Position numbers and translations under genes: made by a program
Assembly (NCBI GenBank): GCA_964036045.1
Contig: OZ038379.1
Location: 83,514,482 to 83,578,481 of the forward strand
Reading direction: 5' to 3'
From: Eutreptiella sp. 'Long Island Sound 2002'
Lineage: Eukaryota > Euglenozoa > Euglenophyceae > Eutreptiales > Eutreptiaceae
DNA: 64,000 nucleotides
Notes under the pieces: generated by a model
Seen by the model: the letters and a program-made list of their open reading frames with translations, nothing else
Databases searched by the model: none
Told to the model about the DNA's origin: nothing
Shown here: positions 1-10,703 of the stretch, one piece after another
How positions within the stretch are numbered: the stretch's first letter is position 1
Layout of the letters: the number at the start of each line of letters is the position of its first letter

Positions 1-633
1 CTCCAGATCGGGGAGGGTCCAGAGGTGGTTGCCTGCTTGGCTGAGGAGGGTGTCCTCGATTACCGGCAATGGGAACTCGTGGCCCTTGAGGCAGGAGTTC
101 AGATACCGGTAATCGATGACTAACCTCCACTTGTTCACCCCCGGTTTTGGCACTAAAAATCCACGAGCCACCCAATTTGAGTGGGACTCGCGGATCCAAC
201 CCTTATCCAAAAATTCCTGACATTTCTCCTTCAAAACCTGCTCCCTTATACCCACTACTCTAACGGCCTTGCACGCCCGCGGCTCACTGTTGGGCAACAA
301 TTCCAAACTTACACCAACCATGTGGTCCACGCTTGGACGCATTGGCTTCAATTTCAGCGTATGTATTGCCGTCCCGCCTGAACACTGAGGAACTGAACTC
401 CTGCAACAACCATTCCCTCCATTTCTGACACTCACGAATTTCCCCGTCGGCTTCAATGACTGACTGCACGCTTCGGTCTCGGGAATGGAACAGTTGTGAT
501 GGAGGGCCCTCAGACATTTGAAAGCGCTTCAGCTTTGTGGACTGAGTCACTGAGTCAATCCAGGCTGAAATTCGTCGACTGGAAGGCATATACGAACCCT
601 TGCAAGCCACTGTTGAGGAGGGAAGGGAAGGAG
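1..633 (-). pseudogene. Element B pol: reverse transcriptase N-terminal part, cut by window edge
   Basis: Read on the minus strand, this is the start of a Ty3/Gypsy reverse transcriptase. The frame at 1-381 shows the fingers region with GWIRES, then FLVPKPG, KWRLVIDYRYLN and FPLPVIEDTL, ending just before the first catalytic aspartate motif, which lies off the window. The pre-RT segment (WREWLLQEF, about 430-470) lies in another frame, so there is a frameshift near 375-385. At 633 the sequence is interrupted by element A; the minus-strand frame just upstream of the break continues at 11557, so this piece and the 11557-18565 piece were one element. Degraded and unlikely to be active. RT identity is secure; family placement beyond Gypsy is not. 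Confidence 0.85.
629..633. repeat. Target site duplication AGGAG (left copy)
   Basis: The five bases AGGAG next to the outer edge of the 3' LTR of element A are repeated at 11557-11561 next to its 5' LTR. Five-base duplications are usual for Gypsy integrases. Confidence 0.9.
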
Positions 634-1167
634 TGAAAGTGCTGCCCTAGGTCGTTGATGGTGCCGGAGGGCTCAGGGCCGGCAAGACCGGGGGGGCAGG
701 CACGCGAGGAGTCGACCTGAACGCTGCTGTTGGGGGCAGAACCGGATACACGGACACCAACGGAGGCGAGAGCGGCGACAACGGAGGCAAGATCCATGCT
801 GATTGTTATCCGGCAAAAAATCCCAGTCTATGAAGAAAATTGATGCGGATTATCCTAAGTACATCTGAGTGTCCATATCTATCTGAAAAGATTTATATAA
901 ATCCGATTGTGAAAAAATATTTGGCCGATCTGGCTCGCGCACGCGCGTCAGCAGCAAATGGCGATTCCGGGTAAATGATCAGAACGCGGCGGATTTACGA
1001 TGAATGGACCGCGGAATCAGATCCGGCACATCAGAAATATATAGGTCTGATCCTGAGACTGAGCTGCGGGGCGGCGATTCCGCCGAAGCAGAGAAAATGC
1101 CCAAAATGTACCCAATCTGGGGCAGATCTGCTAAAATCTGAGCAGATGGGGGTTAGCCGCACTCACA
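634..1167 (-). repeat. Element A 3' LTR
   Basis: A 534-bp direct repeat of 11023-11556, collinear without indels and with about eleven substitutions by eye. In element orientation it starts TG and ends CA. Positions about 892-901 carry the same TTTATATAAA TATA-like palindrome as the 5' copy. Confidence 0.95.
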
Positions 1168-1177
1168 CTCCCCCTCC
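1168..1177 (-). other. Element A polypurine tract
   Basis: On the minus strand this reads GGAGGGGGAG and ends exactly where the 3' LTR begins. That is the expected place for the primer of plus-strand DNA synthesis. Confidence 0.85.
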
Positions 1178-3022
1178 AAAAACACACTGGGGTGTGTCGC
1201 TACGTCAACGAAGAACGTAGTGCGGGTAAGTCCCAGAAAAAAATAGAAATGTAGCCTCGATGGGGCGAAATCTGCTTGATCTGACCTGATTTGGGCTGAA
1301 TTGGCACTGAATCAGGATGAATGAACCTGAAATGAGAAAGAATGAGGAGTGACGAACAGTCCTCCGTGCAGTAAAACATTAGGTTAAGGGCTAAAAAGCA
1401 TGCAAACGTATCGAGAATCGATACCAAACCATGCCCTGGTTGAGAATGAGGTAGACTATTGGTGGATTGAGTGGGAGAATCAAGAAATGGAGTGACATCT
1501 CGGCGCTCTGGCACAGTTTAGCTGTCGCGGGCACGCTACGGTGTCCTCCACGTACTCTACATCGTGTTACTCCCGCTTTTCTCGTTCTGAAAAGTGCAGC
1601 ATGTGCTTCAGATTTGGTGCATCTGGTGGATGATCACAAGATTCAGCAAGATTGAGAATCAATTTGAGCAGAGATGAAGGAGTCACAGAGAGGGAAAACA
1701 AATACAAATGTAGTCTGCAGGTCCTAAGTGAATAGAAAAACATCAGCGTCAACGAACTAACTTCGCCTAACTTGCCTAACTTCGTTGAATGAGAGGAGAT
1801 GACAAGGAAATCAACCTAAACTGTCCTAAAATCAGCAAATTCCCTAAGATGAAGGTGAAATGAAGCGGAATGTCTGGAACTGAAACTACTAACACTTTCG
1901 TTTAGACTAAAGTCAATATATATTGTCGTTTATTCAGCTCAGTTGTGCTTTCCGGCACGTTGGTTCGCGAGCATCCAACAGATTCCATGAAAATGTGGAT
2001 CATGTGATGATGCATCATGATGGGACATGATAGCCCTGGATCCTTGGCATGTACCGCGCCGAAGGTTCGCTGAAGGCGCTTTACTGACAGTATATAACTG
2101 AGAGACACCGAATAGTCGTTTATTTACAGTGGCGGCGGTGTCAATTGACTTGGACAAGGCCCATCTTTCGATTGAGTCCCACAAGACACTTGGATTCACC
2201 ATTTTCGACAGTTTCAGGTCGGATTGAGCTCACATTGGCGTGTGCCAAAAATACACGGAAGCTTACGGAAGCTCTGAGGTTGCTGTTAGAAGTCCCTAGA
2301 GCTCCTATATGAAGGTTGTCTGAACAATTGACGTCGGGGTTTTGCACTGTTGTGCAGAATGATGGACAAACCTGAGGAATTCAAGGTAAATTCAAGGAAT
2401 GTGGATCTGAATCTGGACTTTGGCCTCAGCATCACAGCAAATGAAGGTAAGATCTGAGTTCCTGGCGTCGCATCTAGTGCAGCCAGTACTACATGGGTGC
2501 CTGTAGGGGTGAATGTCGCCGGCCGGCGTTTTTACTATGTACATTTGCTTCCATCTGCACGAGTAGCCAAATTCCAAAAATGCACAGACCAACAGAGACA
2601 AGATTACCCCGAATCTGCCTGAATTAAGCCTGAGTTTGGTTTTTTCTGGACACGGCAGCACACTCCGTGGCTTTCGGCAGCGTATCTATACCTTGTCTGC
2701 CGAACGGAGACCAAAGAAAAGTTGATTGACGTCAAATTATCAAACATTCGCAGTTCTCCACATCATTTCGAAATCAGGAAGAATGAACAGTGGATTGAGC
2801 AGAATGTGGTTTATACGACATGCTGTGGTTTTTCAAGTCAGCAGAACACTCACATTGGAATAAGTGGTCGACGGGGCGAGGCTGGAGTTTATGTAGGAGT
2901 CGGACATGCAAGGGTTTCGAACCTACACCCTTGAGCCCTAGCAACGAGTGCCATGACGCCCTGGACTAGACGACTGTTACCCAGATTATGGCGTCAGCGA
3001 CTCAAGTCACGACAGGTCTCCC
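1178..3022 (-). other. Element A 3' untranslated region, about 1.8 kb
   Basis: Between the end of the chromodomain frame (TGA at 3023) and the polypurine tract there is no long frame and no recognised protein similarity on either strand. The short frames present have no domain. The only notable sub-feature is the tRNA-like box B segment near 2900-2990. Confidence 0.7.
2903..2984 (-). other. tRNA-like segment with box B match
   Basis: On the minus strand, 2913-2923 reads GGTTCGAAACC, which fits the pol III box B consensus GGTTCGANNCC. About 45 bases upstream, TCGTCTAGTCC resembles the D-arm/box A of eukaryotic Glu/Asp tRNAs. The flanking bases do not form a convincing acceptor stem and the T-stem pairs poorly, so this is not an intact tRNA. 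It may be a tRNA-derived relic in the 3' region of element A. Confidence 0.3.
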
Positions 3023-3832
3023 TCAATTCGGCCAAGCACGAATACATGTGACCACCAACCTGTCTGGTGGGGCCCTCGTACGGCTTGGGCGCTGCAAATC
3101 CGCGGCCGAACTCGAAGCTTGGTCCTCATTTGGCTCCTGGGCTGGCCTGACCGCAGGAGGGGGGATCGACGGATCAGCCCTGGAATGTGGCTGCTGAGGG
3201 CCGTAGGAGGCTGGATCTCGATTCACCACAGGTCTTTTTCTGTCGCTCTCCACCTGTCTGTCTGGTTTCGACAGACAGTCTGTCAGGAGTACGCCAATTT
3301 CGGGGTGCTTCTTGAGGAAGTCGATGAACCCCTTGGTGTACCCATGGACAAAAGAATGGGCTGGTTCCCAGTTGTTGTGACTGGAATCAAAGCCCCTCCA
3401 CTCACATAGAAATTCCCATTCGCCCTTTCCGTCACGTCTTGCTTCTAAACTCCTCTTGAGTTCGTACTTCCCCCCTTCGATGACCCGATCGGACAAAAGT
3501 TTCGAAGTCCAAAAAAGGGGTTTAACCCGATCCTTGGGGGAGGGGATCTCTCTCTTGAGGCGATCGCCCGAAACATCAATTTCCCTGCTGACATCCACAC
3601 GAATCCTCCACCTGTTCTCACCTAGACGCGCTGTAACAGCGAATGGCCCCTCCCACAAGGGAAGAAGCTTATCATCTCCGTCCAGGGTGGTTTCGGATTT
3701 TCGAACCCAAACTCGATCATCGACTTCAAAATTGTGGGGGTTTTTTCGGCCTTGATTCTGGACCCAAAGCCAGTCAGCTTGATGCTTATCGATTATCTGC
3801 TCGTTGGATTTCGTCCAAAAACAACGAAGCAT
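3023..3832 (-). pseudogene. Element A pol C-terminus: integrase tail and chromodomain
   Basis: The minus-strand frame ends at TGA 3023. It begins with the integrase C-terminal beta-barrel region (DDRVWVRKSE, then LWEGPFAV), followed by a chromodomain (YELKRSLEARR, FLCEWRGFDSSHNNWEP, then a helix ending FLKKHPEIG). The tail is Pro/Ser/Arg-rich. In chromoviruses this domain binds modified histones and steers integration. The frame differs from the integrase core (3786-5345) and overlaps it by about 45 bases, so a frameshift near 3786-3832 separates the integrase core from its tail. Either the copy is broken here or the shift is programmed; a simple indel is more likely. Confidence 0.85.
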
Positions 3833-5345
3833 CTTTACAAGGGCGAGGATTATTCAACGGCATGTTACACCAACACTTCTTTCGTCCAAAGACAATTTCA
3901 TTTGGAGAAAGGCCATGATACAAAGGCGTGTTGTGGTAACGGCGAAGCATGGCGAAAAGAATCTCAAGCCAATGGAAGTCCTTCTCACTGGCGAGTTCCT
4001 TACGGAGCATATTTATAAGTGAGCGGCTGGCTCTTTCGCCTGGCAGCGCTCGATGTGAGTGGATTTCACATCTGAGGTGATGGATTCCAAGGCGGGTACA
4101 TAATTCTCTCCACCATTCGGAGGTGTACTCCTTACCTGAGTCCGTAATCACCTCGGATGGGACGTCCCAACCTCCCATCCAGGTCTGCGCGCACCATTTG
4201 GCGGCAGCCTTGCCAGTCATCGACTCGATGTTACAAGGCAACACCTGAATGTAGCCGGAATGACGGCACTGAATAAGGAGCACTCCATTGACCTTTTTGT
4301 TGGTCCAATGGCACTCTTCGTCGTCGAGTTCACCAAGATAGAAAAAGTCACTGGTGACTCTGTTAAAGAGGCGCTCCGGAATAGGATGTGGCCTCAGATG
4401 GCCGTGCTTCTTCGCGCTGGGGGGCGTCGAGACAGCAGTATATAGCCTTGAGCCGAACAACCTATGTTTAATCATCGACCATAATCTACGGCCATGTGCG
4501 TGGGGGGACTCCCATTTGTGCCACCAGTTTAACACTCGGGGGGCCAGGGCGTCTGGTACGCACAAATTACCCTCAATCCACAGCTTCCCCCCATCCAACA
4601 AATATTCTGCATAAATTCCATCCTTGTGAGCATCTTTGGATTTGAGATTTTCAAAGACCTCTTTAAACATGGAATCATGCAGATAATCGTTCGTCCAGTC
4701 ACGGATGATAAGGGAATCTTTCGGCAGGGGTGGAGTTTTGGCCGGATCTCGACGCTTAATGCCCTGAATCAACCGAAATCCACTTACAGGTCGGGTATAC
4801 TCGAACCGTTTCACACTCCCTGAGGAGGGATCGGTGACTTTTTCCACGACTTTCAGTGATTTGGTGATGAATTCATGAGCATGCGCCGGATCTGAGAAGG
4901 CCGTGATGTCATGACACGGTAATGCATGCTGTTTAACAGCGCATTGCATGCATTCACGTCGGATGAGCTTTTTTTCTTCTTGATCCCACTCGATCACGAC
5001 GTGGCGGTCCTGCTCCGTACCATGGATGTTGGTACTTTGCAGCCCCTCTGAAGCGGGGTAAGCCCATCGGCTCAGAGCATCCGCTACCGTGTTGTGTTTT
5101 CCAGGCAAATACGACACATGGAGGTCAAACAGACTGAGAAATTCATGCCATCTGGCCCGTCGACCAGCTGGGCTCGCGACAGTATCAATGTGTTCGGTGG
5201 CCCAATACTCCAGAGATCGATGATCCGTCAGGACCTCGACTCGATTGGTGCCAACCCACGATTGGTACCTTTTCAGCGCACAGATTATGGCATATGTTTC
5301 TTGCTCACGCGGCGACCATTGCATCTGGCGTGGAGCTAGCTTCCG
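3786..5345 (-). pseudogene. Element A pol: RNase H C-part and integrase
   Basis: The frame is open from an in-frame TAG at 5346 to TAA at 3786. Counting from the methionine at 5324, it has RNase H motifs REQETYAI (residues 6-13), VLTDHRSLEYW (31-41) and KHNTVADALSRW (76-87), then integrase. The catalytic triad is visible as D326 (VTSDFF), D395 (VITDSGKEY) and E430 (LPGERASRS). The N-terminal zinc-binding half keeps histidines near 269-277, but the expected Cys-x2-Cys is absent (TAVSTPPSAKK), which is unusual for Gypsy integrase. Same frame as the upstream pol segments. Confidence 0.88.
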
Positions 5346-5867
5346 CTACCAAAATGCAAGAGGGTAATTATCACCTGTGGCTTCATCAACCTGTTCAAGA
5401 ACAGCTCCGATCGCGTACCTAGAAGGGTCGGTTCTTATGTAGAAGGGTCGGTCGAATTTCGGCACATGCAACGTGGCGACTTCGCAGAGGGCCGCCCTCA
5501 AGTGATGGAAGGCCTCCTCGCACTCGTGAGTCCACTTGACACGAACCTTTGAACCTGCCTTGCCCGCATCTCTCCCTACCTTCACTAGTTCAGTGAGGGG
5601 GGCAGCAAATTTGGCATAATTCGGCACAAAAGTGTGGTAAAAATTGCAACAACCCAGGAATCCTCTCAATTCCGTGATCATCTCAGGGCGCTTCCACTTC
5701 TGAATAGCGACGAGCTTCCCTGGACTGGGTCGTCGGGTGCCATTCTCAAGGAGAGAACCACAAAATTCGACTGATTTTAAAAATAATTTTCCCTTCTTTG
5801 GCCCACAAATCAGCTGATTGGCATCAAGAATGCACAAAACCTGGTTCAGCTGCTTTTCATGTAGGGC
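5346..5867 (-). pseudogene. Element A pol: RT thumb/connection and RNase H start
   Basis: This in-frame continuation of pol lies between two TAG codons (5868 and 5346). It contains the RT thumb (VEFCGSLLENGTRRP, ELRGFLGCCNFYHTFVPNYAKF) and the beginning of RNase H with its first acidic site (FYIRTDPSRYAIGAVLEQ). It stops at LAFW, where related Gypsy elements, including element C here, read AFWSRK, so the stop codon replaces a conserved serine position. No frameshift is needed on either side. Confidence 0.88.
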
Positions 5868-8153
5868 CTACAGCTCAGCTTCGGTCAGTCCCTCCCCCTC
5901 TGTCGCGATGATTATGTCATCAATGTACACACTCACGAAGGCACGAAGCTCAGGATGAGCTGTAAAAAGCACATCCTCCATCATTCTTTGAAAAACCGAA
6001 GGGGCGTTCTTCAGGCCCATGGGCATGACCGTCCACTGGACTGGGCCACATGGCGTGCACATACAGGTGAGAGGTCGGCTGTCCTTCCTCAACGGCATTT
6101 GGTGAAAGCCGTGACGGAGATCCAGCACAGAAAACAAACGACCTCTTGCCCTCTTGGCGATTTCCTCCTCAATGAGGGGCAGGGGGTGTGAATCCGCCTT
6201 GGTTTCGGCGTTGAGGTTGCGAAAATCAACAACCATTCGCCAACCATCAATAGTGTTCTGCTCTGCAGGCGGCGGCTTCGGGACTGTGAAGGGTGCACAG
6301 CACCACTCGCTGGTCATACAACCCTCAAGCCAACCAAATTCCCTGAGATTTCTCTCGATTATTTTTCTGAGTATCTCATGTTTCTGTCCATGGTTCTCAT
6401 AAGGACGCTGTTTCTTCGCCTTGTAACCTTCACGAAGCTCGATGAAGGCTTCACCAAACTGCCCACGGACAGGGGGGTCTTTGATCAACTTCTCCGAAAG
6501 AGTTGTGTCCTTCCGTTCCTCAAAAATCTTGTCTCTCTTTTTGGAACACAACTCAGTGTCCACCTGATCGCCAGGAATTACTGTCGAAAAAACTTTGGCG
6601 ATTTCTTCGGCCTTGGCAGGAAGAATCTTCTTACGGATGTCCCTAAAAAGGTCCGTATCAACTGCCTCTTGAAGATAGGTGGGTCGAGTGTCGACATTCC
6701 AGAGATTCTCTTCGTGATCCAGCTCCTCGAAAGGATCTATGAAAGCTTCCACACGGGGTTTTTCATAAAAAACTCTGAATTTGCGGCGCGAAGAAAATTT
6801 TTTTGTCGTCCGTGCACCGTAGATTCTTTTGGATGTAGATCGTATTGGGGAAGAGGGAGACGAGGCGGATCCATTTGACGTTGGATCACCTTGGGCATCT
6901 GACGGACAAAAATCAGAAAAAATAGATTCATCATCAGTACCACGCTCAACCTCAGATTCAGACCCAACACAGGAATCAGTGCTAGAATCAGCAGAATCAG
7001 AGTCAGAAAGCTTTCCATCCACCAGGAATGCAAGCAAACTCCAGGGCCGCTGTGGCAGGGGACCTGTGTCGTCTCTGGCATACAGCTTAATCTTCCTGGG
7101 AAGTTCGATGTAATCTACACAAATGTCTTGCAATTCCTGAAACCAAGGCTTGTCGTCCCACAAGGGCACAACTAAAATCGCCTGGGTTTTATCTTGCTTG
7201 ATTTTGTGGATGACCTGCTGGATTAAGTGAAACGGAGGATTAATCCATAACTTCTTGTCCCATTTATGAGTCCAAGCGTCGCGAAGGTGCTTGTCAAAGC
7301 GCTTGTTCTCGCGGTTAGCAAACGCATCATACTGTGGCCAAAAGGAATGGTGTTCATAAAAATATTCACAAATTGTATCGCGCCATTTGTCGACAACTCT
7401 GTAGGATGAAGAGTGCCAGCGCGAAGGGCGTCGTGGCTGGGAGTCCCTACGAAGACATTCTAACTCTCGGGAGTAATCAGCACTCCCATTCACCTCTGCA
7501 ATGGTGACATCTTCGCCAAATTTTGGTGTAACCTTTTGCTTCAAAAATTCTTCTGCACTTTTAAACCCTGCATGCAAGAAACGAAATTCAGGACGCTCCA
7601 AGGGACCTGACTCCAGCAAAAAACAACGCCGATGACCTACCGGCGCCACCCTGTTCTTGCGAAGCCAAGGATGGCCCAGGTAAAGGTCATACTTTATGTC
7701 GGCACGATAGAAGTAGTCATCCTTAAGGATAACTTCCTCCACATTGCCATCTTCCCAAAGGTCTTGAGCGACCAAATGAGTTGATATATAACAACCGCGT
7801 TGCCCACATGCGAGAGAATGTCCAGAAACTCCCTCGAGGGTAACAGGATGAGGCGAATCAAACACGCAGTCGTCAGGCAAGAAAGAATTGGATTGGAGAT
7901 TTACCTCCGATCCATTGTCACACAAACAAGTGGCGAGGTGGAAATTTCCCTTGCAATCAGAGACCCACAGCTTTGTGACAAACTGACGGGCCCTGTGCTT
8001 GGACTGTACGCCAACCTCGTCCACTATAACAGAAGGATCCGCTGCCGGATCCAGGGGAGAGGAGACAAGCGACCCTACATCATGTAGTGGTCGAGAAGGA
8101 ATCTGAGGATCATGCCTGAAATCGCCTGGGGAGGGGCGATTTTCGTGGCTCCC
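5868..8153 (-). pseudogene. Element A pol: protease, Dam-like methyltransferase domain, reverse transcriptase
   Basis: The frame is open from the TAG at 8154 (gag end) to a TAG at 5868; there is no ATG start, so expression would need read-through of gag. Counting from 8024, an aspartic protease has the active site written CDNGSEVNL (residues 35-43; DNG instead of the usual DTG/DSG). A second domain at about 207-337 has YDAFANREN, INPPF (261-265), AILVVPLW and KPWFQEL, resembling phage-type DNA N6-adenine methyltransferases also described in DIRS-like retrotransposons. An acidic Ser/Asp-rich linker follows (340-380). RT motifs then appear: VVDFRNLN, SVLDLRHGFHQMPL, MPMGLKNAPSVFQRMM and YIDD (700-703). 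The RT catalytic residues are intact. Confidence 0.9.
7230..7241 (-). other. NPPF catalytic-type motif of the methyltransferase-like domain (element A)
   Basis: The codons read Asn-Pro-Pro-Phe. In amino-methyltransferases the (D/N/S)PP(Y/F/W) motif holds the target amino group. The same position is HPLV in element B (12296-12307) and HGSL in element C (32268-32279). Confidence 0.75.
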
Positions 8154-10658
8154 CTAGGCGTTCTGACCTCCAGTGGCTGCGTTAACATTATGGACACACC
8201 CTGATTCGTCAACCCACTCATCTTGGAGCGGATCATCTGCTGGATTCAAGGCATTTTCAACGTAATCTCGGTCCGCATCGGACACCTGATCTGCACCTGA
8301 GACCTGATCCACACGATGGTTGCCCTTTCCACGTCCACGGCCACGGCCGCCGGATGATGGACCTCCACCGTCGCCACGCCCTCTGCCCTTACCAGAGGAA
8401 GGGGTTCCCGAAGGATTTCCCTTACCTTTACCCTGGAATCCTAGAGCATTTCCCTTGCTTGCACCGGATTGAGGGGTTACGCCTGGATTTCGATTTCCGC
8501 CTCCGGCGTTGCTATTGGGATTTTTCTGGCCGTTCGGCTGCCCACCGGAGCCGGATGGAGTCCGATTTCCTGTGCCTTGGGACCCGCCAGGGCCTCCAGG
8601 ATTTTTGTCTCCACCGGAGGGGGTCGGATTCCCTTTTCCAGCCTTCCCACCGTGCACCTGTCTGTCATTCCTGTCTGAATTCTGCGGATTACTGATATTT
8701 TCACCAATCACCTTGTGATCGTAAGGAGACCATCGGTGATTATCAGTAGAATGCGTCTTAGCTCGGTTCGTAGAACCTAAAAGAAGGCAGATGCTACAGT
8801 GCTGCTGAACATTCCGGGTGTCATTCACCTTTTTGTTGCCCTTCTGGGCCCCATTTTGGGTGTTTTGCTGGGTATTCTTGTTTCCCCCAAGACCCTCATG
8901 GAAATTCTGGTTGGCGGCGTCGGCGAGCCGCTCAACCTCCTCCCAGAGTTCTTTCCAGGTGTACGAAAACACCCAGTTTTTGGCCCTCAGGCGATGGCCA
9001 TGGAAACTGACTCCCCTGTTGAAGACTTGGACAAACAAGTCCCGATCCTCGTGTTCATGAAACTTGATTTTCCACGTGTTTTCAGTGAATTTCACCTTGG
9101 AAAACGACCTGGGGGAACACTTTTGAAGTGCTTCCCGTACTGAAAATTTATTGGCGGAGGCATCGAAGCCTTCCACGTCCGCCCACCAGGTCTTGACCTT
9201 TTCTTCGGACTGTTTGTTCCGAAGGGTGGCGGCAGTTTCTGAGGGGATCTTGTCAAAAATCAGACTTTCCAGCTCGGCACTAGAAGGTTTTTCGCCTGGA
9301 TGTTCAGCTTCTTCCACTAAATTCCAGAAGCGCTGTTTTTTGTCTTGCACTTCGTGCAAGATTAATCGCGAGAATGAAGGAAAATTCTTCAACGATTGGT
9401 GGTAATGGTCCTCTGGCAGCCGGGATCCACGTACCTCCAACTGTTCCCACACCTCATCAAAGGTAAGGGGGGAACTTGTATCCTCGCGATCACTCCAAGT
9501 CCTGAGCCAAGTGTTGGCCGGCGCTCCCTCAAGGCAATCCAAGAGGGCCATCAGGAACTGATCATCTTGGAGTTTTTGAGTCTTAACCCACAGTTTAAAT
9601 TCCCGTTGGAACTGAGGCCAACGTCGGGGGTTCCCATTATACTTCGGTTGCTTGGCAACCTGACGAGATCGCAAGGAAGTAGGATTAAGAAGCGAATCCA
9701 GCCCAACACCGGCCGTAATGGCAGACACCTTGGCGGCATCATTCGCCACACCAGCTCCGGCGAGGGTCTGGGCGAGCAACAGCTGGGCTAAGGTATTGGA
9801 ATCAGCAGCAGGAGGGGCAGTACGGGAGGCAGTTCGCTTGGCATTCTGAGCCTCAGTCCTAGCCTTCGCCGTCCTACTCTCAGAACGAGAGATTTTAACC
9901 CTTTCCTTTAGCTTGGTCCTGCTGATCCTTGCATCGGTGGTCCTGGAGTCCACCGAAGGAGCAATTGAAAAAATTTCTGTCGCCTCCTCCGATGGCTCTG
10001 TTGCTTGTTCCACCGATGAGGCGCCCTCAGACCGCATGTGCGTCTTGAAAAGATTTTTTATTCCCAGCGTTTGAATGATGAGGTGCATTTGATCTTTGAG
10101 CAATTGGAGCTCAGAATCTCGCTGGAATCTGCAGGAACAGTCGGCAGGACAGTACATGCCGTGTCCTGAAGGGCCTGAGCAGGCTGTCGGACCGCTGATC
10201 TCGGTGGTCCGCAGCCAGGAGTTCACTTGGGGAGCTCCTTCAGCCCTGATTTCCAGGCTTGCCTGCGTGGCCGCCTCTAAAATTCCTTCCTCAACCGCGG
10301 CGGCTAGATCGTCGCGGATGGAAACAGTGGGATGAGGGGTGGAGGGCCCGGGAACAGGTGCGCAGCCCTCCTCCTTCGGGAAGGGGCTTGCCTCCCAGAT
10401 CTGCAAAAAAATGGCAAAAGAGTCATCTTCTTGAGAACGCCACCACATCCTGGTATTAATTTCGTCCTGAAGGAGGAAAAAATATTCCGTTAAAAAATCA
10501 GAGGCGATTCTTTCTTGTTCGATCAACTTAGACGTGGCTAAGGGACAAAGGGCCTCAAGGGCCTCAAAGTTACGGGTCACTTCTGGGGACAAATGGTCGC
10601 CCCAGTGTGCCCAAGAGGCTGGTCGATTATAGCTAGGTACCTCACCTGGACCGCCCAT
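8154..10658 (-). CDS. Element A gag polyprotein
   Basis: An 834-residue frame from ATG at 10658 to TAG at 8154. The middle matches a retrotransposon capsid: KYNGNPRRWPQFQREFKLWV followed by helices (FLMALLDCLEGAPANTWL, TFDEVWEQLE). A Cys/His cluster (HCSICLLLGS, later THSTDNH) may be a divergent zinc-binding nucleocapsid, followed by a Gly/Asn/Pro-rich tail. Gag forms the particle that packages element RNA. The TAG that ends gag is in frame with pol, so a Gag-Pol product would need stop-codon read-through rather than a frameshift, unless the stop is a mutation. The frame is also continuous upstream with the ORF starting in the LTR. Confidence 0.85.
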   Translation of the reverse strand: MGGPGEVPSYNRPASWAHWGDHLSPEVTRNFEALEALCPLATSKLIEQERIASDFLTEYFFLLQDEINTRMWWRSQEDDSFAIFLQIWEASPFPKEEGCAPVPGPSTPHPTVSIRDDLAAAVEEGILEAATQASLEIRAEGAPQVNSWLRTTEISGPTACSGPSGHGMYCPADCSCRFQRDSELQLLKDQMHLIIQTLGIKNLFKTHMRSEGASSVEQATEPSEEATEIFSIAPSVDSRTTDARISRTKLKERVKISRSESRTAKARTEAQNAKRTASRTAPPAADSNTLAQLLLAQTLAGAGVANDAAKVSAITAGVGLDSLLNPTSLRSRQVAKQPKYNGNPRRWPQFQREFKLWVKTQKLQDDQFLMALLDCLEGAPANTWLRTWSDREDTSSPLTFDEVWEQLEVRGSRLPEDHYHQSLKNFPSFSRLILHEVQDKKQRFWNLVEEAEHPGEKPSSAELESLIFDKIPSETAATLRNKQSEEKVKTWWADVEGFDASANKFSVREALQKCSPRSFSKVKFTENTWKIKFHEHEDRDLFVQVFNRGVSFHGHRLRAKNWVFSYTWKELWEEVERLADAANQNFHEGLGGNKNTQQNTQNGAQKGNKKVNDTRNVQQHCSICLLLGSTNRAKTHSTDNHRWSPYDHKVIGENISNPQNSDRNDRQVHGGKAGKGNPTPSGGDKNPGGPGGSQGTGNRTPSGSGGQPNGQKNPNSNAGGGNRNPGVTPQSGASKGNALGFQGKGKGNPSGTPSSGKGRGRGDGGGPSSGGRGRGRGKGNHRVDQVSGADQVSDADRDYVENALNPADDPLQDEWVDESGCVHNVNAATGGQNA

Positions 10659-10703
10659 CTCAATGTCGTCCAGATCGGCGTCTGTGGTCTCAAATGTTGG
10701 ACA

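Noticed and set aside
2903-2984. Functional tRNA gene
   Set aside because: Box B is good, but no acceptor stem forms and the T-stem mispairs.
7001-7420. A bacterial or phage methyltransferase gene acquired on its own
   Set aside because: The domain is in frame with protease and RT of element A and has collinear relatives in B and C, so it is an internal part of pol.
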